This document shows positions 1-6,006 of a stretch of DNA of 6,719 nucleotides, piece by piece. The DNA comes from CAZART01 sp964487555. GTDB taxonomy: Bacteria > Bacteroidota > Rhodothermia > Rhodothermales > VXPQ01. The stretch is taken from positions 1-6,719 of the forward strand of contig CAZART010000198.1 in NCBI GenBank assembly GCA_964487555.1. Direction: 5' to 3'. Each line of letters begins with the position of its first letter. Position 1 is the first letter of the stretch. Under the pieces are notes generated by a model, which was given only the letters and a program-made list of their open reading frames with translations, did not search any database and was not told the origin of the DNA. Both the position numbers and the translations under genes were made by a program.

Positions 1-1293
1 ATCGACGAGGACGGCCTCTTCGAGATCTACTTCGGGATTCCTACGCTCGACGACGCGGACAAGCTCTTCATCTTCGAGCAGGACGCCGACGGGACCTTTC
101 CCGAGGAACCTACGACCCAGTACGATCTCGGACGCACCGCCGAGGACGATTTCCGGCCTTCGGGCATTCACCTCGCAGATGTCGATGACGACGGGGTTAT
201 CGAACTGGTCGTAGTCTCACGGCAGTTCGGCAACCGGGAGATGGTCGTGAGCTCGCTGGCGGGAGACGACCTGAGTGCCTTTGCCTTCTTTACGATAGAA
301 TACGAGGTGGGTGATGCGATTCTCGGGGGCGGCTTCGTGACGGACGTCGACGTGGTCGATTTCGACGGAGACGGCCGGAACGAGATCTGGGTCAACACCT
401 GGGACAACTTCACATGGGCCGTTTTCGAGGCGACCGGCCCCGACACCTACGAGCTGTCGGCCGAGATCGATGGAGGCATTCCGGTGAACGATCCCGGCAC
501 CTGGAACCGCAGCAAGCACCTCTTCACCGATGTGGACGGCGATGGGAGGCTGGAGCTCTATGCCGCAATGACGGATGGCAAGCTCTACTTTCTGCCGAGT
601 CTCGACGATGTCTCGGCGCTGACGGTTGACGATTTCCATACGGTCGGTACCTACGAAGAGAACCCTCCGGTTCGACTCGGGAGAGGCGCCGACGTCGGCG
701 ACTTTACCGGCGACGGTAATGTCGACATCGTTGCAAATCATGCCGAGGCCGAGAAGGTCTCGCTCATCTCCTATGACGGAGAGGGCGATCCGGCCGACTC
801 GTCGAGCTACACGTGGTCAATCATTTTCGATGCGGAGGACAGCGGCAACTGGTTTTATCCGATGCGCATCACCGATGATCTCGACGGTGACGGTATGAAT
901 GAGATCGTGATGACGAACCGCAACGCTTCGGAGGAAGGGCAGCCGCTGCTCTTTGTTCTGGAGTGGACGGGAGAGGGGACCGTCTCGGCGGAGAACCCGA
1001 CAGAAACACCGGCGGCTGTTACTCTCGAGCAGAACTATCCGAACCCGTTCAATCCGACCACGACGATCGAATACGTGCTGTCGACGAGCGCACGCGTAGC
1101 CGTCCGGATCTTCGACGTGATGGGCCGGGAGATCGCTACGCTCGTTGATAGTCGAACGCATGCCGCCGGCCGTCATCGCGTCGAATGGAACGGGCGCGAC
1201 GCGTCGGGTAAGCTGGTTTCGAGTGGGCTCTACTTCTACAGCGTGGAAGCCGCAGAGGAGAAACGGATGAAGAAGATGGTGCTGATGAAATAG
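1..1293 (+). CDS. FG-GAP/VCBS-repeat surface protein with T9SS C-terminal sorting domain (5' partial)
   Basis: The frame is open from base 1, so only the last 430 residues are present; the ATG at 241 is internal. Calcium-loop motifs of the DxDxDG type recur near residues 2, 60 (DVDDDG), 120 (DFDGDG), 177 (DVDGDG), 231-238 (DVGDFTGDG) and 293 (DLDGDG). Most are followed by a hydrophobic strand such as NEIWV or NEIVM. Their spacing of about 54-62 residues fits blades of an FG-GAP/integrin-alpha-like beta-propeller. After a Pro/Thr linker, residues 343-430 form a type A T9SS sorting domain: NYPNPFNPTTTIEY, an FDVMGREIATL strand, GLYFYSVEA, and the terminal KKMVLMK. Such proteins are exported by Sec, carried across the outer membrane by T9SS, and released or anchored after tail cleavage. 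The ligand or enzymatic role is unknown, and a catalytic domain could lie in the missing N-terminus. The gene converges on the DUF7009-type gene with only 18 bases between the stops. Confidence 0.93.
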   Translation: MDEDGLFEIYFGIPTLDDADKLFIFEQDADGTFPEEPTTQYDLGRTAEDDFRPSGIHLADVDDDGVIELVVVSRQFGNREMVVSSLAGDDLSAFAFFTIEYEVGDAILGGGFVTDVDVVDFDGDGRNEIWVNTWDNFTWAVFEATGPDTYELSAEIDGGIPVNDPGTWNRSKHLFTDVDGDGRLELYAAMTDGKLYFLPSLDDVSALTVDDFHTVGTYEENPPVRLGRGADVGDFTGDGNVDIVANHAEAEKVSLISYDGEGDPADSSSYTWSIIFDAEDSGNWFYPMRITDDLDGDGMNEIVMTNRNASEEGQPLLFVLEWTGEGTVSAENPTETPAAVTLEQNYPNPFNPTTTIEYVLSTSARVAVRIFDVMGREIATLVDSRTHAAGRHRVEWNGRDASGKLVSSGLYFYSVEAAEEKRMKKMVLMK

Positions 1294-1311
1294 TCGTCGC
1301 CCAGGGGCACG

Positions 1312-1671
1312 TTACGCCGCCGCCTGGTCCGAGACGCTGTGTCCCTGTTGCTCGTGGCGGCACTTCAGGTCCTTTTCCACGATGATATGGAGCTGCTGGT
1401 CGCCGTCGATGTCCTGCATCGACTCGAAACGGACCTCTTCGGAAGGGTTCCACCCGTCGATCCAATCGCGGGGCATGACAAGGGTCAAGGAGTCACTCTC
1501 GTAAAGAGCAGTAATCAGCTCGGCGTCGTTGCTGGCTTCGATCGAATACGTAAACCGCCGATCGGGGCCCAGTCCCATCCAGCACTCGAGACGGCCCTCC
1601 CAGCGCAGCCGGTTAAGGTCGGCTTCGGATATGCGAAGTCGCAGCGAATTGCCGTGGATACGAAGTTTCAT
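1312..1671 (-). CDS. DUF7009-type small conserved protein
   Basis: This 119-residue cytoplasmic protein has no signal peptide or membrane segment. It begins MKLRIHGNSLRLRIS, with a GNSLRLR motif at residues 7-13. FTYSIEA and SLTLVMP strands follow, then W70 and W74, and LHIIVEKDLKC at 94-104. This order (KxRIxGNSxRLRL..., a Tyr-containing strand, a VPxxW segment, and VEKDFxC followed by a charged tail) is what I recall for the Bacteroidota family DUF7009. The match is from memory, not a search. The molecular function is unknown to me. The ATG at 1671 is the natural start because the conserved motif begins at residue 2. An AGGA lies about 11 bases upstream, which is only a weak ribosome site. 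It is the last gene of a minus-strand run, 33 bases after the lipocalin-like frame, so co-transcription is possible. The C-terminal AAA is unremarkable. Confidence 0.8.
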   Translation of the reverse strand: MKLRIHGNSLRLRISEADLNRLRWEGRLECWMGLGPDRRFTYSIEASNDAELITALYESDSLTLVMPRDWIDGWNPSEEVRFESMQDIDGDQQLHIIVEKDLKCRHEQQGHSVSDQAAA

Positions 1672-1704
1672 AGATCTACTGGTCCTGTGAATAGATGACT
1701 CAGA

Positions 1705-2208
1705 TCACACTTGCGGGGATGGGAGCGGTTCCGACGGCGACGGCGCAGCGGGGCTTCGGGTGACGGGAACGGATTTCACATCCAACGGTCGTGGCAGGAT
1801 AGAGAGGGGCAGAGAGAAGGTTCTTTCAAAGACGAAGAATACATCTTCAACATCAAGCTCGATTCCGAACAGTGTCTCGAGAATCGGCTCATCGTCCTCC
1901 GACGTCATCACGACCTTGTCGGCATCGATGAACTCGTAGTCGAAATCAAAGGTACGAGGAAATTGGGTGGATAAGAGATCGATCTCGCGATCATCGCTGT
2001 CCACGCGGAAGGTCCCGTTGAAAATGTCGTCGTCAGGCGAGCCGCTGACGTCCAGGATCATCGTGAATTCGTCCTGGTCGGCAATAAACGTCACAACGAT
2101 TTCGTCGTACCGCGCCAGGACGAGCGCGGTAAATTCCGTCTGCCGTGAGCCCGCTTCCACGAGCCGCCACGTGCCGTTGAATAGCGCGGCGTCCGTGTCG
2201 ATCGTCAG
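1705..2208 (-). CDS. Lipocalin-like beta-rich protein, start unresolved, possibly 5'-truncated
   Basis: The frame codes for about 167 residues of plausible beta-strand protein: ALFNGTWRLVEAG, ALVLARYDEIVVTFIA, EFTMILDVSG, DIFNGTFRVDS, FDFDYEFIDADKVVMTSED, ending near VFFVFERTFSLP and followed by a Pro/Ser-rich tail. An FNGTWxL opening, then alternating strands and a second FNGT, resembles lipocalin-like stress or lipid-binding lipoproteins of Bacteroidota. The family assignment is tentative. No ATG, GTG or TTG lies between the FNGTW motif and the upstream YCF48 gene. The only in-frame ATG (2313) would add a basic, unrelated 35-residue stretch read out of frame through that gene. The coordinates given start at a CTG (2208) overlapping the upstream TGA (CTGA). 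No Shine-Dalgarno or signal peptide/lipobox is visible. It may therefore be translationally coupled, or a pseudogene whose export signal was deleted. The stop is 33 bases before the DUF7009-type start. Confidence 0.55.
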   Translation of the reverse strand: MTIDTDAALFNGTWRLVEAGSRQTEFTALVLARYDEIVVTFIADQDEFTMILDVSGSPDDDIFNGTFRVDSDDREIDLLSTQFPRTFDFDYEFIDADKVVMTSEDDEPILETLFGIELDVEDVFFVFERTFSLPLSILPRPLDVKSVPVTRSPAAPSPSEPLPSPQV

Positions 2209-3518
2209 CGCATTCGGACGACCGGCCGCGTGTAGACCGATGCGCCGGTTCTCACGACCAGGAAGTAGACACCACCGGCGACGCCTTGACCGGCGTGATC
2301 GGTGCCGTCCCATGTCACGGCGTGGGAACCGGGCGGCTGGATTTCAGAACGCAGGGTCCGCACGTGCCGCCCAAGGAGGTCCTGCACGGTAACGCTGACC
2401 TGCTCTTGCGTGCCAAGCGTGTACGAGAGCGTCGCGAACGTGTTGAACGGATTCGGAAAAACAGGGTCTATGGAGGATGCAGGAATGGCCGCATCCGCAA
2501 CGCCCGTCGATGCCGGACCTGTAAATTTATGAATCGTGCTGCCGGCGGCGTACCCGAGCGAGTCGCCAATAAACCGGAATCGGTTGAGCCGAAGGCCGAT
2601 CTGCGTCGGCTGCCACGTCTCGCCACCGTCGGTCGTCACGTACGGTGGATCGAAGCTGTTGCCGCCAATCCACCCGGTCGTCTCATCGACAAATCCGATG
2701 CCCTGCACGAAATAGTGAGAGCTGCTGAAGCGTTTCTCGTCCCACGTTTCGCCTCCATCCGACGTCTTCACGAAAAAAATCGGCGAGCGGGTGTTGCGCT
2801 GCAGGGAAACGTACCCGGTCCGGCGCGTGGGCCACGACATCTTCCAGAACCACTCACCGGTCCGGCTCGTCGTGAAGCGCTTCTCCCACGTCTCGCCGCC
2901 GTCCGTCGTAGCCAGCACGACGCCGCGTGACCGGTCGTGATCCGGATCCGTAAGGCCCACCGCAAATCCGGTGTCGGGGTGTGAAAAGTAGACGTCGATC
3001 AGTCCGGCTGCATACGCGCTCATATCCTTCGAATGCCACGTGAGCCCGCGGTCGGTGGTTCGCACGAAGGCGGCCGGCCCACGCACGCGCCCGACCGCCA
3101 CGACAACGGAATCGTTGACGACGAACATGCCGCAGAGGCCCCTCGGCGTTCGTCCGTGAAATATCCCGACGGGCGTCCACGTTTTGCCGCCGTCGTCCGT
3201 CTCGTAGAGGGCCGTTTGGTCCGTCGTGCCGAATTCTCCCTGACCGACATTCCCGGCGAAGCCCCGCCGCGCGTCGAGGAATCCGACGGATCGAAGATGG
3301 CTTTCGCTCTGGAAAAACTGCCTGGTCCACGTACGGCCGCCGTCGTACGTGCGATGGATCTCCGCGGCCCCGCTTACCGCCCAGCCCGTGTCCGGCGACA
3401 CGAAGTACACGTCGTTGTGCCGCTGCGTAACCGGTGCATTCGAGAGGGTCTCCCACGACTGCGCGTAAAGTAGAAGGGGGACGCCCGCGAAAAGGAAGGT
3501 GAGGAAGAATCGAAGCAT
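2205..3518 (-). CDS. Secreted YCF48/BNR-repeat beta-propeller protein with T9SS C-terminal sorting domain
   Basis: The 437-residue protein starts with a clear Sec signal peptide, MLRFFLTFLFAGVPLLLYAQ, with likely cleavage after residue 20. Blades follow of the form [VF]xFxxxxxGxAVG...T.DGGxTW: YDGGRTW (58-64), DDGGKTW (108-114), TDRGLTW (155-161), TDGGETW (205-211), SDGGETW (253-259) and TDGGETW (296-302). A seventh half-blade ends at IHKFTG (about 334). This is the YCF48/photosystem II stability factor-like or sialidase-type Asp-box propeller. No sialidase Arg triad is evident and this family is usually not catalytic. Residues 351-437 are a T9SS sorting domain: FPNPFNTFATLSY, VQDLLGRHVRTL, GGVYFLVV and a terminal RPVVRMR. 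It is therefore probably exported to the cell surface or medium. The ATG at 3518 is fixed by the signal peptide, and no Shine-Dalgarno precedes it. It heads the minus-strand run, and its TGA overlaps the lipocalin-like frame. Confidence 0.93.
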   Translation of the reverse strand: MLRFFLTFLFAGVPLLLYAQSWETLSNAPVTQRHNDVYFVSPDTGWAVSGAAEIHRTYDGGRTWTRQFFQSESHLRSVGFLDARRGFAGNVGQGEFGTTDQTALYETDDGGKTWTPVGIFHGRTPRGLCGMFVVNDSVVVAVGRVRGPAAFVRTTDRGLTWHSKDMSAYAAGLIDVYFSHPDTGFAVGLTDPDHDRSRGVVLATTDGGETWEKRFTTSRTGEWFWKMSWPTRRTGYVSLQRNTRSPIFFVKTSDGGETWDEKRFSSSHYFVQGIGFVDETTGWIGGNSFDPPYVTTDGGETWQPTQIGLRLNRFRFIGDSLGYAAGSTIHKFTGPASTGVADAAIPASSIDPVFPNPFNTFATLSYTLGTQEQVSVTVQDLLGRHVRTLRSEIQPPGSHAVTWDGTDHAGQGVAGGVYFLVVRTGASVYTRPVVRMR

Positions 3519-3795
3519 AGAACGGTCGTCGTGACGTTAGTGGGGTTGCATGATAGGCCTTTCGACCTGTCGCGTCCACCCCTCCACCCCGGCGGCTATC
3601 CCGGCAGAAAGAGACGAAAGCCCTCGATTTCATAACGCCTCGGCACAAAAACATCACGAAGCGCTTCGAGAATGGATTTCGCGTGTTGGAATTGCGACAT
3701 AGCGCCAGGCTGGGCGATGGTGACCGTATCGACCATGAACATGCTTTTCGGATGCCATCGTTTTCGAGTGGCGCAATGGCTTAAGGTGGCGCATC

Positions 3796-3807
3796 TGCGC
3801 ATGCGCA
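3796..3807. repeat. Perfect 12-bp palindrome TGCGCATGCGCA
   Basis: TGCGCATGCGCA equals its own reverse complement. The match stops at the next base on each side (C at 3795, T at 3808). It lies in the gene-free stretch, 241 bases before the lipoprotein start. It could be a protein-binding site or chance in GC-rich DNA. I see no second exact copy in the window. Confidence 0.45.
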
Positions 3808-3865
3808 TCGCCGGGGATCTTCACGTCGACATAGTTCGCAAGCTCGGCGGTATCGTTCTGCTGCA

Positions 3866-3979
3866 TTCACGATCCGGTTCTCGCTCATCGTACACGACGC
3901 GCCCTACGGCCCAGCGATCGCCAACCTGCTTGCGAAATCACGCAAATACGTGATGGCGCCGTCGCGATGGTTTGCATAA
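3866..3979 (+). pseudogene. Possible DsrE/TusD-like N-terminal remnant
   Basis: In this frame the sequence reads FTIRFSLIVHDAPYG and then ANLLAKSRKYVMAPSRWFA before a TAA at 3977. A hydrophobic strand running into HDAPYG resembles the N-terminus of DsrE-family small sulfur-relay proteins, as I recall it (a strand followed by xDxPYGxE). No start codon precedes the motif in frame for at least 48 bases. The sequence after PYG does not look like a DsrE domain, and the frame stops long before the roughly 115 residues of the family. At most this is a broken fragment. The match covers only about eight diagnostic residues and may be chance. Confidence 0.2.
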
Positions 3980-4019
3980 TGTACCTATACGAATCGTCGC
4001 GTTGCGACGAGCACCATCG
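3965..4019 (+). promoter_or_regulatory. Nested inverted repeats (stem-loop) in the leader of the lipoprotein gene
   Basis: An inner perfect hairpin, TCGTCGC (3994-4000), loop GTT, GCGACGA (4004-4010), lies inside an outer pair, CGATGGT (3965-3971) with ACCATCG (4013-4019). Both stems are 7 bp with no mismatch. The unpaired part between them is the AT-richer stretch TTGCATAATGTACCTATACGAA on the left (22 bases from 3972) and two bases on the right. The element ends 16 bases before the ribosome binding site of the lipoprotein. No T-tract follows, so it is not a classical terminator. It could be an operator or a 5'-UTR structure; its function is inferred only from position and symmetry. Confidence 0.4.
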
Positions 4020-4035
4020 ATACATCCAAGATCAC

Positions 4036-4040
4036 AGGAG
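4036..4040 (+). promoter_or_regulatory. Shine-Dalgarno AGGAG deciding the lipoprotein start
   Basis: AGGAG is followed by seven bases (CAATATC) and then ATG at 4048. This ribosome site, together with the signal peptide that starts exactly there, rules out the upstream in-frame ATG at 3967. Confidence 0.8.
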
Positions 4041-4047
4041 CAATATC

Positions 4048-4578
4048 ATGAAATGGATCGCTTTAAGCTTCGGAACACTTGTCCTCATCCTCGTCACAGG
4101 CTGTAAGTCACCTCTTACATCGTTCACGGAATCCGCCGTAGAAGAGCCTTCGCCCGCCCAGAGCTCGCTGGCAAAGAACGGCAACAGCAACGCGCACGGC
4201 AAAGCGACCGGCGGAATTACGTTTGAAGGAGACGTAGGTGAAGGTCGCGCGACATTCCAGGCACATGACCTGGGACCCGATCCACGCGGTGATCGCGGAA
4301 GAATAACCGTCAGGGGTCCGCAAGGCTCGCGCACCGTAAAGATCGATTGTGTCAAAATTGACGGCAATACCGCGATTTTCGGCGGCGAAACCGTCAAGGT
4401 AACGTCACCGGGGCCGGGTCCAGGTACACGATTCGTATTCCAGGTGGTCGATAACGGCACACCCGGCCGGAATGGAGACACGTACATTGCTTCGAGGGAG
4501 ACGGGGCCAAACAATTGCCCGGCGGGTGTTGCAAGATCTCCTCACGACGTCCTCAAGGGCAACCTCGTCGTCCATTAG
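4048..4578 (+). CDS. Small exported lipoprotein with a post-COAP-1-like beta-domain
   Basis: The protein has 176 residues from the ATG preceded by AGGAG. MKWIALSFGTLVLILVTGC is a lipoprotein signal peptide with lipobox VTGC, Cys19 being the lipidated residue. A flexible Ser/Glu/Asn/Pro-rich spacer follows (20-50). The domain at 52-176 runs KATGGITFEGDVGEGRATF, GRITVRGP, VKIDCVKIDGNTAIFGG, TRFVFQVVDNGTPG, DTYIAS and a final LKGNLVVH. This order (a Gly-rich opening, a 'V..ID.v.v.GNTA...G' strand pair, an F.v.V.DNG.PG turn, and a GN..VH end) matches what I recall of secreted post-COAP-1-type domains. C101 and C157 could form a disulfide. The function is unknown; binding or a structural role at the envelope is inference. 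It stands alone on its strand and converges on fbaB. The nested inverted repeat just upstream may regulate it. Confidence 0.85.
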   Translation: MKWIALSFGTLVLILVTGCKSPLTSFTESAVEEPSPAQSSLAKNGNSNAHGKATGGITFEGDVGEGRATFQAHDLGPDPRGDRGRITVRGPQGSRTVKIDCVKIDGNTAIFGGETVKVTSPGPGPGTRFVFQVVDNGTPGRNGDTYIASRETGPNNCPAGVARSPHDVLKGNLVVH

Positions 4579-4648
4579 ATCGAGAGAGGCCCTGCCCTCA
4601 AGAGATCCGTCCCCCGTCCCCCGTCTCCGCATCGCAAAAGCGATCCCG
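4579..4648. other. Convergent 70-base gap with a short hairpin and CCCCCGT repeat
   Basis: This lies between the lipoprotein stop and the fbaB stop. It holds two tandem CCCCCGT units (4611-4624) with a partial CCGT before them. It also holds a 5-bp hairpin ATCGC-AAAA-GCGAT (4631-4644), four bases beyond the fbaB stop. The hairpin could help end fbaB transcription, but it has no T-tract and is too short to call a terminator. Confidence 0.35.
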
Positions 4649-5728
4649 CTACGCGATCGTGACGGCATCATCCAGATACACATCCTGGATGGCATTCAGA
4701 ATCTCGACGCCCTCGGCGGTCGGCCTCTGGAACGCCTTGCGGCCGGAAATCAGCCCCGTGCCGCCGGCCCGCTTGTTAACGACCGCCGTGCGCACGGCCT
4801 GCTGCAGGTCGTTCTTGCCCGAGCCGCCGCCCGAGTTGATCAGCCCGGCCCGGCCCATGTAGCAGTTCGCCACCTGGTAGCGGGTGAGATCGATCGGATG
4901 ATCCGTCGACAGCTCGCTGTAGATCCGCTCGTCGAGCTTGCCGTAGGACGACCCTCCCATGTTCAGCGCACGCAGCCCGCCGTTCTGCTCCGGCAGCTTC
5001 TGCTTGATGATGTCGGCCTCGATCGTCACGCCCAGATGATTCGCCTGGCCGGTCAGGTCGGCGCTCGCCTCGTGGTTCACGCCGTTCTGCGTGAAGGCGG
5101 AGTTGCGGACGTAGCACCAGAGGATCGTCGCCATGCCGAGCTCGTGGGCCCGCGAGAAGGCGGCGCTCACTTCCTGCAGCTGGCGGCTCGATTCCTCCGA
5201 TCCGAAGTAGACCGTCGCGCCGACGGCGACGCAGCCCATCTCCCACGCGTCCTCGACACGCGCGAAGAGAATCTGATCGTACGTATTCGGATACGTCAGC
5301 AGCTCGTTATGATTGAACTTCATGATGAACGGAATCTTGTGCGCGTACTTCCGCGCCACCGACCCGAGGACGCCGAACGTCGACGCAACCGCGTTGCACC
5401 CGCCTTCGATGGCCAGCTCGACGATCTTCGCCGGATCGAAATAGGCCGGATTCTTCGCAAATGACGCGCCGCCTCCGTGCTCGATGCCCTGGTCGACCGG
5501 GAGAATCGAGACGTAGCCCGTGCCGCCCAGACGACCCGTGTCAAAAATCTGCTGCATCGAACGGAGCACGCGCGGCGTCCGGTCCGATGCCGACGACACT
5601 CGATCGACAAAGTCGGGCCCCGGCAGGTGAAGATTCTCCTTGGGAATCGTGGTACACTTGTGATCGAGAAGACTCGATGCCTCTTCGCCTAGGATATCGG
5701 CGATGCGGGATGTTGCGACTTCAGCCAT
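4649..5728 (-). CDS. fbaB: Class I fructose-bisphosphate aldolase (FbaB/DhnA type)
   Basis: The protein of 359 residues is close in length and sequence to E. coli FbaB as I recall it (about 350). It cleaves fructose 1,6-bisphosphate to dihydroxyacetone phosphate and glyceraldehyde 3-phosphate, or does the reverse in gluconeogenesis, through a Schiff base and without metal, in the cytoplasm. Visible landmarks are SILPVDQGIEH (74-84, Asp79), KFNHNE (137-142), GATVYFGSEES (170-180, Tyr174 as probable acid/base), SADLTGQANH (222-231), ADIIKQK with the probable Schiff-base Lys242, the phosphate-binding INSGGGSG (297-304), and ISGRKAF (327-333). The C-terminus VYLDDAVTIA is also typical. The domain is intact. 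The ATG at 5728 is preferred because the FbaB-like N-terminus begins there; the frame stays open to an ATG at 5812 but the extra residues are unlike the family. No Shine-Dalgarno is seen, and the upstream bases are A/T-rich. The gene is monocistronic, divergent from the HAD gene. Confidence 0.97.
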   Translation of the reverse strand: MAEVATSRIADILGEEASSLLDHKCTTIPKENLHLPGPDFVDRVSSASDRTPRVLRSMQQIFDTGRLGGTGYVSILPVDQGIEHGGGASFAKNPAYFDPAKIVELAIEGGCNAVASTFGVLGSVARKYAHKIPFIMKFNHNELLTYPNTYDQILFARVEDAWEMGCVAVGATVYFGSEESSRQLQEVSAAFSRAHELGMATILWCYVRNSAFTQNGVNHEASADLTGQANHLGVTIEADIIKQKLPEQNGGLRALNMGGSSYGKLDERIYSELSTDHPIDLTRYQVANCYMGRAGLINSGGGSGKNDLQQAVRTAVVNKRAGGTGLISGRKAFQRPTAEGVEILNAIQDVYLDDAVTIA

Positions 5729-5845
5729 CGTTTTATGTCGGTTTATTCGAAAGATGTTCGGCAAGACGGAAACGCGATGGAGCCGCCTACTCGGCACCGA
5801 CTCCCTCCCCATCCTTAAAAGGTATTAAATCCCCAGGCGTTCCTC

Positions 5846-5861
5846 ATCATCCGGAGATGAT
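5846..5861. repeat. Inverted repeat ATCATC-CGGA-GATGAT
   Basis: The arms are a perfect 6 bp with a 4-base centre, located 118 bases upstream of fbaB and 16 bases from the AT-rich island. It is a possible operator or a chance repeat; no T-tract follows on either strand. Confidence 0.3.
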
Positions 5862-5970
5862 ATCCTCGCGGCGGGAAAGGGCGAAGCGCTTTTCTTCATG
5901 AGTTCTCTGAGGATGGGTGCCGCTCGTAACAAACCCGCACAAACAGGAACGCCGCAGTGCCCGCGGCCGT

Positions 5971-5996
5971 GTTGAATCACGTCTACCCTGTTCAAC
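5971..5996. repeat. Inverted repeat GTTGAA-(14)-TTCAAC before the HAD gene
   Basis: The arms are a perfect 6 bp separated by 14 bases, ending just six bases before the AGGA ribosome site of the HAD gene. The arm-to-arm spacing of 20 bases (about two helical turns) is compatible with a dimeric regulator site, but chance is not excluded. Confidence 0.3.
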
Positions 5997-6002
5997 GTGC
6001 CT

Positions 6003-6006
6003 AGGA
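6003..6006 (+). promoter_or_regulatory. Ribosome binding site AGGA for the HAD gene
   Basis: AGGA lies eight bases before the ATG at 6015. It favours that ATG over the in-frame GTG at 5997, which would start upstream of this site. Confidence 0.6.

Larger units (their letters stand above)
3519..4047. other. 529-base stretch without an intact gene, between two divergent genes
   Basis: The divergent YCF48-type gene and the lipoprotein gene flank this stretch, so both promoters should lie in it, although I cannot identify a -35/-10 or Bacteroidota -33/-7 pair with confidence. The short open frames here do not look like intact proteins. A fragment at 3866-3979 resembles the N-terminus of a DsrE protein, a 12-bp palindrome sits at 3796-3807, and a nested inverted repeat sits at 3965-4019. 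The mixture suggests a decayed gene region followed by a structured leader. Confidence 0.6.

Noticed and set aside
1294..1311. Bidirectional terminator between the convergent stops of the first two genes
   Set aside because: Only a 4-bp GCCC/GGGC pairing with a two-base loop and no T-tract; too short to fold.
2286..2930. Plus-strand 214-residue open frame (and similar ones at 3033-3473)
   Set aside because: Antisense to the YCF48-type gene, whose repeats, signal peptide and sorting tail establish the real frame.
2854..3657. Minus-strand 267-residue frame overlapping the YCF48-type gene
   Set aside because: Arg-rich shadow in a second frame of the same strand, with no signal peptide or motif; the YCF48 frame explains this DNA.
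3596..3808. Minus-strand 70-residue frame ending in ALRDVFVPRRYEIEGFRLF, considered as an ArsR-type regulator remnant
   Set aside because: The resemblance to an ArsR recognition helix and wing needs gaps and ignores most of the frame; too weak to report as a gene.
3967..4047. Upstream start for the lipoprotein at 3967
   Set aside because: It would bury the signal peptide behind 27 polar residues and ignore the AGGAG placed correctly for 4048.
4631..4644. Hairpin ATCGC-AAAA-GCGAT as an intrinsic terminator of fbaB
   Set aside because: Only 5 bp of stem and no T-tract after it on either strand; mentioned in the gap entry but not called a terminator.
4472..5464. Plus-strand 330-residue open frame
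   Set aside because: It lies antisense across most of the clearly real fbaB gene, is Arg/Leu-rich and low in recognisable motifs, and arises from high-GC codon use of the true strand.
5729..5812. Longer start for fbaB at 5812
   Set aside because: The extra 28 residues are unlike FbaB N-termini and run through the presumed promoter region; the family start fits 5728.
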